This document shows, piece after piece, positions 53,019-60,841 of a stretch of DNA of 64,000 nucleotides. The translations under genes and the position numbers were made by a program. The notes under the pieces were generated by a model. The model did no database searches, was not told the DNA's origin, and saw only the letters and a program-made list of their open reading frames with translations. This DNA is from Promicromonospora sp. MEB111 (lineage in GTDB: Bacteria; Actinomycetota; Actinomycetes; Actinomycetales; Cellulomonadaceae): NCBI RefSeq assembly GCF_030209445.1, contig NZ_JARVSD010000019.1:1-64000 (forward strand), given 5' to 3'. The stretch's first letter is position 1. Every line of letters starts with the position of its first letter.

Positions 53019-54913
53019 CCGACGCACCGAAGGAGGGGCCGGAGCCGGGGCCGCAAGCCGGTCCCGAGGCTGGTCGGCCCGAAGCCGGTCGTACCGAGCG
53101 CGCCGTCAACGGGATGCTCCTGCCGGGGTTCGAGAACGCCGTCGGGCCGGACGGCGACGGTGTGCCCGCCTGGCTGGCCGACGCCGCCCGCGCCGGCCTG
53201 GCCGGCGTCGTCTACTTCGCGCGCAACACGCCCGACGTCGCCACCACGGCCGCGCTGTCCGCGGCGTTGCACGCGATCTCGCCCGACCTGCTGATCGCCG
53301 TCGACGAGGAGGGCGGCGACGTGTCGCGGCTGGAGGCCACCGACGGCTCCTCCCTGCCCGGGGCCGCGGCGCTCGGCGTGCTGCCGGGCGGCGCGATCTC
53401 GCTGGACGCCGGCCGGGCGCTGGGCCGCGTGCTGGCCGCGACGGGCATCGACCTGCTGCTGGGCCCGGTGCTCGACGTCGTCTCCGAACCCGACAACCCC
53501 GTGATCGGCGTGCGCGCCTTCGGCACCACGCCCGACGACGTCGCCCGGCACGGCATCGCGTTCGCCCGCGGTGTGCGCAGCGCGGGCGTGGGTGTGTGCG
53601 GCAAGCACTTCCCCGGCCACGGCGCCACCACCGTGGACTCCCACGTGGGCCTGCCGGTCGTCGACGAGCCGCTCGACGTCGTCCGGGCCCGCGACCTCGT
53701 CCCGTTCGCGCGAGCCCTGTGCCCCGAGGGGCGGCTCGGTGCGGAGCCGTCCGGGCTCGACGCGTCGCGGCGCGACCAGTCCCGGCTCGACGCCGTCATG
53801 ACCGCGCACGTGCTGTTCCCCGCCGTCGGACCGGCGCCCGCGTCGATCGAGCCGGCGGCGACGCGCCTGCTGCGGGAGCTCGGCCACGACGGACCGGTCA
53901 TCACCGACGCGCTCGACATGGGCGCCCTGCGCGAGCTCACCGGCTCGGTGGGCGAGGCCGCCGTCCGCGCCGTCGAGGCCGGCGCGGACCTCCTCTGCCT
54001 CGGCCTCGACCCCGCCCTCTACACCGAGTCCTACGACGCGCTCACCGAGGCGGTCGCCTCCGGGCGCGTGAGCGTCGAGCGGCTCGAGGAGTCCGGGGCA
54101 CGGACGCGCGCGCTCGTGGCCGCAGTCCACGACCGGCGGGCCGCCGTGGGCGCCGTGACCGACGCCGACGCCGCGCGGCGGGCGCTCGCGGACCTGGCCC
54201 AGCTGGGCGCGGGCATCGCGGACGCCGTGGTGCGGGTGCGGGGCGCGCGCCTGGTGCCGTTCGGGCGGGACGCCCGGCCTGACGTGGTGGACCTGCGCGT
54301 CCGGCTCGACCACGCCGCCGGACGCAAGGCCCGGCACGTCCAGACGGCGATCGCCGACGTCTGGCCGGGGGTGCGGGAGTGGCCCGGCCCGGAGGCGCCC
54401 GACGCGCTGCCCGAAGGTTCGCCCGAAGCTCGCCCCGGAACCCTGCCCGAGCCCCTGTCGAAGGGGCTCGGACTGGACGATGATGGACTTGGAGTGCTTA
54501 TTGCCCGATTCACCCGGTACGGTGTATCGGCGGATCTCGACAGAACCGGTACCGAACGTGGCGCAGAATTTCCTGAGGGCGCTCCACGTCGGGCCGAACC
54601 GCTCGTCGTGATCACCCGCGAACCCGTCCCGGGTTCGGCCGAACGGGGCCGGCTGGAGCGGCTCTGGGCGGTGCGCCCGGATCTGGTGGTGGTGCACACG
54701 GGACTTCCCGGGCCGGTCGGTGACTGGTTCGGGACGCTGAGCGGTGGTGGCCCGGCGGTGGTGGTGGCGTGCGGGACCGGTCGGGCGAACGCGGCAGCGG
54801 CCGTCGAGCGCCTGCGGGGCGTGGGACCGCGGAACGAGATCGAGCAGCACGAGCAGTACGAGCACGAAGTCCAAGAGCACAGAGCAAGCAGAACGAAGGG
54901 GGCTCGCCGATGA
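53015..54913 (+). CDS. Family 3 glycoside hydrolase, NagZ-like beta-N-acetylglucosaminidase
   Basis: A 632-residue GH3 enzyme without signal peptide, hence cytosolic. The NagZ hallmark KHFPGHGATTVDSHVGLP supplies the His-Asp acid/base pair (about residues 197-214) and the nucleophile Asp is in VITDALDMGAL. NagZ cleaves GlcNAc from GlcNAc-anhMurNAc or GlcNAc-MurNAc disaccharides. About 240 residues beyond the barrel form a C-terminal GH3 domain, interrupted by a Pro/Glu linker and an AT-richer patch (54475-54590). The final 25 residues are His/Glu/Gln-rich. It overlaps murQ. Confidence 0.85.
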   Translation: MTDAPKEGPEPGPQAGPEAGRPEAGRTERAVNGMLLPGFENAVGPDGDGVPAWLADAARAGLAGVVYFARNTPDVATTAALSAALHAISPDLLIAVDEEGGDVSRLEATDGSSLPGAAALGVLPGGAISLDAGRALGRVLAATGIDLLLGPVLDVVSEPDNPVIGVRAFGTTPDDVARHGIAFARGVRSAGVGVCGKHFPGHGATTVDSHVGLPVVDEPLDVVRARDLVPFARALCPEGRLGAEPSGLDASRRDQSRLDAVMTAHVLFPAVGPAPASIEPAATRLLRELGHDGPVITDALDMGALRELTGSVGEAAVRAVEAGADLLCLGLDPALYTESYDALTEAVASGRVSVERLEESGARTRALVAAVHDRRAAVGAVTDADAARRALADLAQLGAGIADAVVRVRGARLVPFGRDARPDVVDLRVRLDHAAGRKARHVQTAIADVWPGVREWPGPEAPDALPEGSPEARPGTLPEPLSKGLGLDDDGLGVLIARFTRYGVSADLDRTGTERGAEFPEGAPRRAEPLVVITREPVPGSAERGRLERLWAVRPDLVVVHTGLPGPVGDWFGTLSGGGPAVVVACGTGRANAAAAVERLRGVGPRNEIEQHEQYEHEVQEHRASRTKGARR

Positions 54914-55869
54914 TCGCGGAGGCGGGATTCGAACGGCACGCACAGTCGGCGCCGCGCCCGGTCTCACCCACCGAGGAGCGCAACCCGCGCACCCGTGACA
55001 TCGACGTGGTCTCCACGGCGGACATGGTGCGCATGATCACCGACGAGGACGCCGCCGTCATCGCCGCGGTACGCGCGGCGCACCCGCGCATCGTGGAGGC
55101 GATCGACCTGGCGGTGGACGGCATCCGCGCCGGCGGCCGGGTGCACTACGTGGGCTCGGGCACGTCCGGCCGCATGGGCCTGCTGGACGCCGCGGAGCTG
55201 CTGCCCACGTACGGCGTGGGCGAGGAGATGTTCGTGCCGCACCTGGCCGGCGGCCTGGGCGCCTTCAAGAAGGCGGCCGAGGGCGCGGAGGACGACGTCG
55301 AGGCCGGCGCCGCGCTCGTGTCCGACGTCGGGCCGGCGGACGTCGTGTTCGGCATCGCCGCCAGCGGCAACACCCCGTACGTCGGGGGAGCGCTCGACAT
55401 GGGCCGTGCCCGCGGGGCGCGGACCGTGCTGCTCGCGTCGAACCCGTTCGCCGCCCTGGCGCCCAAGGCCGACGTGCCCATCCTGGTGAACACCGGGCCG
55501 GAGGCCATCACGGGCTCCACCCGCATGAAGGCGGGCACCGCCCAGAAGATGGTGCTGAACACCTTCTCGACGGCGGTCATGGTGCGGCTCGGCAAGACCT
55601 ACTCGAACCTCATGGTCGAGGTGCTCGCGACCAACGAGAAGCTGCGCAAGCGCCTGGTGCGCCTGCTCACGCAGGCCACGGACCTGGAGTCCGACGTGTG
55701 CGCGAACGCGCTCGCGGCGACCGACGGCGACCTCCGGGCCGCCCTCGTGATGCTCGTGGCGGGCGTGGACCGGTCGGCGGCGATGACGGCGCTGGCCGTC
55801 GAGCCGGGACGGTTCAGCGGGCCGTCGGTGCGCGAGGCGCTGGCGCGGCTGGGGATCGAGCCGGCGTAG
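54910..55869 (+). CDS. murQ: N-acetylmuramic acid 6-phosphate etherase
   Basis: MurQ removes lactate from MurNAc-6-phosphate to give GlcNAc-6-phosphate in the cytosol, allowing cell-wall sugars to be reused. The 319-residue SIS-domain protein has NPRTRDIDVVSTADMVRMI at the N-terminus, GRVHYVGSGTSGRMGLLDAAEL (sugar-phosphate loop and catalytic Glu, split here) and the conserved ITGSTRMKAGTAQKMVLN. Length is normal. It is the last gene of the importer/glycosidase operon; the kinase that would supply its substrate is encoded on the other strand at 47332-48471. Confidence 0.95.
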   Translation: MIAEAGFERHAQSAPRPVSPTEERNPRTRDIDVVSTADMVRMITDEDAAVIAAVRAAHPRIVEAIDLAVDGIRAGGRVHYVGSGTSGRMGLLDAAELLPTYGVGEEMFVPHLAGGLGAFKKAAEGAEDDVEAGAALVSDVGPADVVFGIAASGNTPYVGGALDMGRARGARTVLLASNPFAALAPKADVPILVNTGPEAITGSTRMKAGTAQKMVLNTFSTAVMVRLGKTYSNLMVEVLATNEKLRKRLVRLLTQATDLESDVCANALAATDGDLRAALVMLVAGVDRSAAMTALAVEPGRFSGPSVREALARLGIEPA

Positions 55870-55877
55870 CCGGGTGG

Positions 55878-55914
55878 TCCCGGCGTCCGGTCAGGCCGCG
55901 ACCGGACGCCGGGA
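55878..55914. terminator. Bidirectional terminator after murQ
   Basis: A 15-bp perfect stem (55878-55892 with 55900-55914) with a 7-nt loop lies between convergent genes and overlaps the last codons of the acetyltransferase on the minus strand. Confidence 0.7.
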
Positions 55915-56430
55915 ACCCGCGGTGCGGACGTCGGCCGCGAGCTTGGCGACCAGCACGTCGCCGCCCTTGGTGAGCTGCTGACCGCGCTCCGAGAACCCGA
56001 GGCGGCCGTGGAAGCGCATCGACCCGGGGTTCGGCGGGTTCAGGTTGACCTCGCAGGTGACGACGTCGTGGCCGGCGGTCCGGGCGGCGTCGAACACGGC
56101 GTCGTAGAAGAGCTGGCCGATCCCGCGGCCGCGGGCGCCCTCACCCACCACGATGCGGTCCACGTACAGGTGGTCCAGGCCGCGCTCCTCGAACCAGGCG
56201 TAGTTCTCGCCCTCCCAGTCCTCGCCGCCGTCGAGCGCCACGACGAAGCCGAGCGGCTCCGCGGGCGCCTGCGGGTCGACGGCGACCAGGGCGAGCGACG
56301 ACGCGTCGAGCAGCTCGGTCATGTCGTCGGCCGGGGTGTCCGGGACGGCGGGGATCGAGGCGTTGTTCAGACTCACCAGGTGAGAGATGTCGGCGTCGGT
56401 GGCGGGCCGCAGCACGGTGACGGTGGACAT
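55891..56430 (-). CDS. GNAT-family N-acetyltransferase
   Basis: A 179-residue acetyltransferase. The acetyl-CoA loop is VVGEGARGRGIGQLFYDAV (about residues 97-115), following DHLYVDRIVV, and the C-terminal strand carries EVNLNPPNPGSMRFHGRLGF, with the Asn/Pro segment typical of small-molecule acetyltransferases. The N-terminus (VLRPATDADISHLVSLNNASIPAV) resembles proteins annotated as predicted GNAT superfamily enzymes without known substrate. ATG 56430 follows AAGGAG in reverse orientation. Confidence 0.85.
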   Translation of the reverse strand: MSTVTVLRPATDADISHLVSLNNASIPAVPDTPADDMTELLDASSLALVAVDPQAPAEPLGFVVALDGGEDWEGENYAWFEERGLDHLYVDRIVVGEGARGRGIGQLFYDAVFDAARTAGHDVVTCEVNLNPPNPGSMRFHGRLGFSERGQQLTKGGDVLVAKLAADVRTAGSRRPVAA

Positions 56431-56567
56431 GGCTCTATCACTCCAAGGAGTCGGCGGGGGGACCCCAAGACGGTAGCCGCCGAGGCGGCGGCGCGTCTGT
56501 GACCTGGGTCAAAGAGTGGTGGCGGTCACGACGGCGGTCCGGTTGCCGGCGCCTGCGCCGGTGCCGG

Positions 56568-57386
56568 TCAGGGTGCTGGGCGCGGGCCGAAGACCGCCGT
56601 ACCCACCCGTACGATCGTCGCGCCCTCCGCGATCGCGAGCTCCAGGTCGCCGGTCATGCCCATCGACAGCTCCGTCGCCGAACCCGTCCCCGGTGCCCCC
56701 GACGCGAGCACCTCGTCGCGGATCGCACGCAGCCGGGCGAACCCCGCGCGGACGGTCTGCTCCGAGGATCCCTCCAGGCGCGCGCCGATGGTCATGAACC
56801 CGGTCAGGCGCAGGCCGGGCAGGGCGGCGACGGCGGTGGCGAGCGCTCCGGCGTCCTCCGGCCCGACACCGGACTTGCTGTCCTCGCCGGTCACGTTGAC
56901 CTGCACCATCACGTCCAGGGCGGTGTCGCCGGTGCGGCCGTCGCGCACGCAGCGGTCCGAGATCGCCCGCGCCAGGTCGAGCGAGTCGAGCGTCTCCAGG
57001 CCCGTGGCGGTGGCCAGCACCTGGTTGATCTTGTTGCGCTGCAGGTGGCCGATCATGTGCACCTGGAGCGTGCCGTCCGCCAGCCGGCCGGCCACGGCCG
57101 GTGCCTTCGCGACGAGCTCCTGCACCCGGTTCTCGCCGATCAGGTCGACGCCCGCGGCCAGCGCCTCGAGCACGGCGTCCGCCGTCTGCGTCTTGGTCGC
57201 GACCAGCAGCCGCACCTCCTCCGGGCCACGCCCGGCGGCGTCGGCGGCCGCGGCGATGCGGCCCCGGACGGTCGCGAGCCGGTCGGCGACCGTGCCGGGT
57301 GCGGGCTGAGGCTGCACTGCCGGGGGCTCCGCTGCCGAAGGCTGTGCTGACGAGGGCGGAGTGGCGGGCTGGGGCTGGTCGGGCAC
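56568..57386 (-). CDS. YggS/PLPBP-family pyridoxal phosphate homeostasis protein
   Basis: A 272-residue single-domain PLP-binding TIM barrel. The PLP lysine is in LLVATKTQT (about residue 65), with IGENRVQEL, HMIGHLQRNKIN and the phosphate-binding SMGMTGDLELAIAEGATIVRVG near the end. The family controls free PLP levels rather than catalysing a known reaction. The first 30 residues are a Pro/Gln/Ala-rich extension, and a later start is possible; GTG 57386 is the longest. In many actinobacteria it sits near ftsZ, which is not the case here. Confidence 0.9.
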   Translation of the reverse strand: MPDQPQPATPPSSAQPSAAEPPAVQPQPAPGTVADRLATVRGRIAAAADAAGRGPEEVRLLVATKTQTADAVLEALAAGVDLIGENRVQELVAKAPAVAGRLADGTLQVHMIGHLQRNKINQVLATATGLETLDSLDLARAISDRCVRDGRTGDTALDVMVQVNVTGEDSKSGVGPEDAGALATAVAALPGLRLTGFMTIGARLEGSSEQTVRAGFARLRAIRDEVLASGAPGTGSATELSMGMTGDLELAIAEGATIVRVGTAVFGPRPAP

Positions 57387-57549
57387 GGGGCGAGTCTATT
57401 TCGGGGTGCCGGGGCAGGCGGACGTCGGCAGACTGGACCGGAGGCCGCGTGCGGGCCCGGCGCCGTCGCCGATCACGCCGGGACGCTCAGGGTCGGATCA
57501 GGGAGGTGCCTGGTTCCGTGACCTGCTGCTCTACGGAAGGATGGGTCCC

Positions 57550-57963
57550 ATGAGAACTCTGCTGAACATCATCTGGGTCATCTTCGCGGGGTTCGGGCTG
57601 TGGCTCGGGTACATGCTCGCGGGGATCATCTGCTGCCTGCTCATCGTCACCATCCCGTTCGGCGTCGCGTCCTTCCGCATCGCGGGATACGCCCTGTGGC
57701 CGTTCGGGCGTGAGGTCATCGAGAGCCCGCGCTCCGGCATCTTCTCCCTGATCGGCAACGTCATCTGGGTGATCGTCGCCGGCTGGTGGCTCGCGCTGGG
57801 GCACGTCCTCACCGCGATCCCGCTGGTGATCTCGATCATCGGCATCCCGATGGCCTGGGCCAACCTCAAGCTCATCCCGGTCTCGCTCATGCCGCTCGGC
57901 AAGCAGATCGTCCCCAGCGACGCGCTGCTGCCGACCTACCGCAAGCAGGCCGCGGCGGCCTGA
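57550..57963 (+). CDS. YccF-family inner membrane protein
   Basis: A 137-residue protein made of two YccF repeats: each has a hydrophobic segment followed by an amphipathic GIPMAWANLKLIPVSLMPLG-like stretch (second repeat, about 100-120), the first being TIPFGVASFRIAGYALWPFG. Function is unknown across the family. ATG 57550 is preferred to 57541 because GGAAGGA is then 9 nt upstream. Confidence 0.85.
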   Translation: MRTLLNIIWVIFAGFGLWLGYMLAGIICCLLIVTIPFGVASFRIAGYALWPFGREVIESPRSGIFSLIGNVIWVIVAGWWLALGHVLTAIPLVISIIGIPMAWANLKLIPVSLMPLGKQIVPSDALLPTYRKQAAAA

Positions 57964-57972
57964 GCCTCCGGC

Positions 57973-58479
57973 TCAGTCGCGCGCGATCGGGGCCGTCGTC
58001 CCGTTCGTGAGCGTCAGCAGGTCGGCCGGCGCGAGGCCGACGTCGAGCCCGCGCCGGCCGCCGGACACGTAGACGACGTCGAACGCCTCGGCGGACTCGT
58101 CCAGCACCGTGGTGTGCCGGGTCTTCTGCCCCAGCGGCGAGATGCCGCCCACCACGTACCCGGTGGCCCGCTCGGCCGCCGCGGGATCGGCCATCGCGGC
58201 CTTCTTGCCGCCGGCCGCGCGGGCCAGCGCCTTGAGGTCCAGCTTGCGGTCCACGGGCACGATGCCCACCACGAGCTTCCCGTCGACGTCGGCCAGCAGG
58301 GTCTTGAACACCTGCGGCGCGTCGACGCCGATCGCCTCCGCGGCCTCCATGCCGTAGCCGATGTCGCTCGTCGGGTCGTGCTCGTAGGGGTGCAGCGTGT
58401 GCGGCACGCCCGACTTCTCCAGGGTCACGACGGCGGGCGTCCCGTGGCTGGCGCGGGCGGACTTCGAGTTCTTGGCCAC
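57973..58479 (-). CDS. ybaK: Cys-tRNA(Pro)/Cys-tRNA(Cys) deacylase YbaK
   Basis: YbaK is a trans-editing factor that hydrolyses Cys mistakenly attached to tRNA(Pro). The 168-residue protein matches the INS fold: VFKTLLADVDGKLVVGIVP with the conserved Lys, then KKAAMADPAAAERATGYVVGGISPLGQ, whose GG-ISP-GQ part is the family signature, and VYVSGGRRGLDVGLAPADL. GTG 58479 lies 6 nt after CACAAT on the minus strand, suggesting a leaderless mRNA. Convergent with the YccF gene. Confidence 0.9.
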   Translation of the reverse strand: MAKNSKSARASHGTPAVVTLEKSGVPHTLHPYEHDPTSDIGYGMEAAEAIGVDAPQVFKTLLADVDGKLVVGIVPVDRKLDLKALARAAGGKKAAMADPAAAERATGYVVGGISPLGQKTRHTTVLDESAEAFDVVYVSGGRRGLDVGLAPADLLTLTNGTTAPIARD

Positions 58480-58603
58480 GACGCGATTGTGCCGTGCGGG
58501 CCGCGCGCCGGCGCAACGGTTTTGCGGTACGGACGCCGCCGTCGGCCCGGGGCCCCCAATCCCCTGGAGTCCGGTCGGAAACTACGTGGCTAGCGTAGGG
58601 GGC

Positions 58604-59356
58604 GTGCTCGCCCTCCTCGTCCTCGCCATCCTCGTCGGGGGCTCCCTGCAGCGCGTCGCGGGAATGGGCTTCGGGCTCGTCGCCGGGCCGTTCATCGTGC
58701 TCCTCATCGGCCCGATCGAGGGCGTCCTGTTCGTCAACCTCGTGGGCGCGGTGATGGCCCTGCTCGTGCTCGGGCGCACCATCCGCCGCGTGAACTGGCG
58801 CCGCTACGGCTGGCTGGTGAGCGCCTCGGTCGCCATGAGCGTGCCGGCGGCCCTGGTCATCCGGGACGCGAGCGCGTCCGCCCTGGAGATCGGCGTGGGC
58901 GCCGTGGTCGTGGTCGCCATGACGCTCGCGCTGGTGACCTCGCGCCTGCGCGGCGCGGAGCGGCCCTTCGCACCGGAGGCCCGGCTCCCGCTCCTCGTCA
59001 CGGGTGCGGCTGCGGGGTTCGGCAGCGTCGCCGCCGGGATCGGGGGACCGCCCATCGCCGTCTACTCCGTGCTCGACCGCTGGGACCCGCGCGACTTCGC
59101 GGCCACCGCCCAGCCGATCTTCCTCACCAACGCGGTCGCCGCGATGACGGCGAAGCTCCTCTTCGCCGAGGCCACGTTCCCCTCCTTCGCGGCCTGGGAG
59201 TGGGCGACCGTCGGCGTCGCGCTCCTGGCCTCCGTCGGGCTGGGCGAGCTGCTCGTCGGGCGCATCTCGGCGAGTGCCACGCGCAAGGTGCTCGTGACGC
59301 TCGCCTACATCGGCGGTCTCGCGACCCTCGGCCGCGGACTGCTGGACCTGCTCTGA
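58604..59356 (+). CDS. TSUP-family (TauE/SafE) membrane exporter
   Basis: A 250-residue membrane protein with seven to eight hydrophobic segments in two related halves. The first half contains QRVAGMGFGLVAGPFIVLL and the second GFGSVAAGIGGPPIAVYS; the Gly-Gly-Pro-Pro motif is characteristic of TSUP transporters, which move sulfite, sulfoacetate or other organosulfur anions. The substrate cannot be read from sequence. GTG 58604 lies 7 nt after TAGCGT (leaderless); an in-frame GTG at 58586 lies before that box. Confidence 0.85.
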   Translation: MLALLVLAILVGGSLQRVAGMGFGLVAGPFIVLLIGPIEGVLFVNLVGAVMALLVLGRTIRRVNWRRYGWLVSASVAMSVPAALVIRDASASALEIGVGAVVVVAMTLALVTSRLRGAERPFAPEARLPLLVTGAAAGFGSVAAGIGGPPIAVYSVLDRWDPRDFAATAQPIFLTNAVAAMTAKLLFAEATFPSFAAWEWATVGVALLASVGLGELLVGRISASATRKVLVTLAYIGGLATLGRGLLDLL

Positions 59357-59366
59357 CCCCCGCCTG

Positions 59367-59418
59367 GGAGGTGTCAGACGTACAGGTCATCCCGGTGACC
59401 TGTACGTCTGACACCTCC
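59367..59418. terminator. Bidirectional terminator after the TSUP gene
   Basis: A 23-bp perfect stem (59367-59389 with 59396-59418) with a 6-nt loop lies between convergent genes. Its left arm contains the same 18 bases, GTGTCAGACGTACAGGTC, as the hairpin at 16915. Confidence 0.8.
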
Positions 59419-59431
59419 GGAGCGGAGCGGG

Positions 59432-60715
59432 TCAGCGGAGCGACATGACCGGTTCGCCCGTCGGGCTCAGCTTCGCCGTGCCGAGATTGCCGACCGTGCA
59501 GCTTCCGCTGCGCGGGTTGCCGGCGTTCCAGACCTGGCGCAGGCAGTTGCGCATCGCGAGCTGCCCCCAGTAGCTGGGGTGCAGCGACTCCTGGACGTAG
59601 TAGGGCGAGTCGCCGATCGTGCTGACCGTCCGGATCTGGTTGACCCACTCGGTCCGGTCGACCGCGCCGGGCGACTGCCAGCTCGGCAGGCCTACCTCCT
59701 CGTAGAGACCGACCCCGGTCTCGCACAACCGCTTGCCGTCGAACGCGTGCGTCATGTCGAGGGTGCGGACGTTCGGCAGCCCGACGTCGGAGGCGGCGCC
59801 CAGCAGCGCGCCGTTGATGGTGGGCAGGGCCGTGGAGTTGGCCCAGTCGGCGTCCTGGTTCCAGAGGCCGCACCCGCCGGTGGACTGGCGCGTGTACCCC
59901 GACTCCGAGTAGCGGATCCCGGAGCCGTTCGGCACGGGCGACGGGTAGGTCTGGACCACGAGGGTCCACTGGCCGGTGCTGTACCCGGCGTTGCTCATCG
60001 CGGTCGCGACGTTGCGGAGCGCGCCCGCCACCCGGGCCCGGATCGTGGCGACGTTCGAGGCGGTGAAGCTGGCCGTGACCGAGCTGTCGTCGTGGCAGTA
60101 GTTCTTCCACCAGGTCGGCGAGGTGAGGAAGTTGACCACGCAGCTCTGGACGACGCTCGCGAACTGGAAGTCGTTCCCGCCGATCGAGACGACGACCATG
60201 CGGACGTTCCTGGTGGCGGCTGCCTCCTGGAGCATGCGGGCCTGGCCCTTCCCGGCGGAGCCCTCGTAGAAGTCGATGCCCGGCTTGAAGTACGTGCCGG
60301 TCGAGGTGGCGGTCGTGGCCCCGCTGCAGGCGAGGTTGAGGCCGTTCACGCCGCCGCCGATGTGTGCCTCGGCGGAGGAGGCACGGTGGCAGCGCGCGAT
60401 GGTCTCGCCCGTCCCGCCGGCGTTGTCGTAGTAGGCGGTCGGCCCCAGGGCGTCGGCCCGGTCGGAGTCGCTGTTGGAGCTGCCGGCCCAGCGGCCGGCC
60501 TCGCCGGAGATGTAGGAGTCCCCGAGGGTCACGACCCACGGGGTGCCGACGCCGGGGCCGTCGGCGGTCAGGGGAGCCGCGGCCGCCGGCCCCGCCGCCG
60601 CGACGGCCGTGGCGGCGGCGAGGCAGGTCGAGACGAGCAGGCCGAGGGCCCGGCGGGCGGACGGGTGTCGGTTGCGGTGGCTGGAGCGGTCGGGAGAGGG
60701 CAGGTGCGTCGTCAT
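59432..60715 (-). CDS. Secreted SGNH/GDSL hydrolase
   Basis: A 427-residue esterase or lipase. A signal peptide (Arg/His-rich start, hydrophobic LGLLVSTCLAAATAVAAA, cleavage near AAAA-PL) predicts secretion. SGNH blocks are visible: GDSYISGEAGRW (nucleophile Ser), Gly in the LACSGATTA loop, GGNDF (Asn) and QESLHPSYWGQ (catalytic His). The many cysteines could form disulphides, as in Streptomyces secreted esterases. ATG 60715 follows AGGAG; a start 18 residues earlier would spoil the signal peptide. The substrate, lipid or acetylated polysaccharide, is unknown. Confidence 0.85.
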   Translation of the reverse strand: MTTHLPSPDRSSHRNRHPSARRALGLLVSTCLAAATAVAAAGPAAAAPLTADGPGVGTPWVVTLGDSYISGEAGRWAGSSNSDSDRADALGPTAYYDNAGGTGETIARCHRASSAEAHIGGGVNGLNLACSGATTATSTGTYFKPGIDFYEGSAGKGQARMLQEAAATRNVRMVVVSIGGNDFQFASVVQSCVVNFLTSPTWWKNYCHDDSSVTASFTASNVATIRARVAGALRNVATAMSNAGYSTGQWTLVVQTYPSPVPNGSGIRYSESGYTRQSTGGCGLWNQDADWANSTALPTINGALLGAASDVGLPNVRTLDMTHAFDGKRLCETGVGLYEEVGLPSWQSPGAVDRTEWVNQIRTVSTIGDSPYYVQESLHPSYWGQLAMRNCLRQVWNAGNPRSGSCTVGNLGTAKLSPTGEPVMSLR

Positions 60716-60841
60716 TGGCACTCCTGTGTCCAGGCAGTGCCGGTGCGGCACTGCTGACCGGATCTTCAATACCGGAGTTTATGCCACGGCCGAACTTGGG
60801 TAAATAGACGGTAAATCGCCCGGGAAATCTTCCCGCGGCGC
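60716..60841 (-). promoter_or_regulatory. Promoter region of the GDSL hydrolase gene
   Basis: The 126-bp gap downstream of the helicase gene contains AT-rich blocks (GTAAATAGACGGTAAATC at 60800-60817 and TTCAATACCGGAGTTTAT at 60764-60781) unlike the flanking genes, consistent with a regulated minus-strand promoter. No clear hairpin terminator for the helicase gene is seen. Confidence 0.35.
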
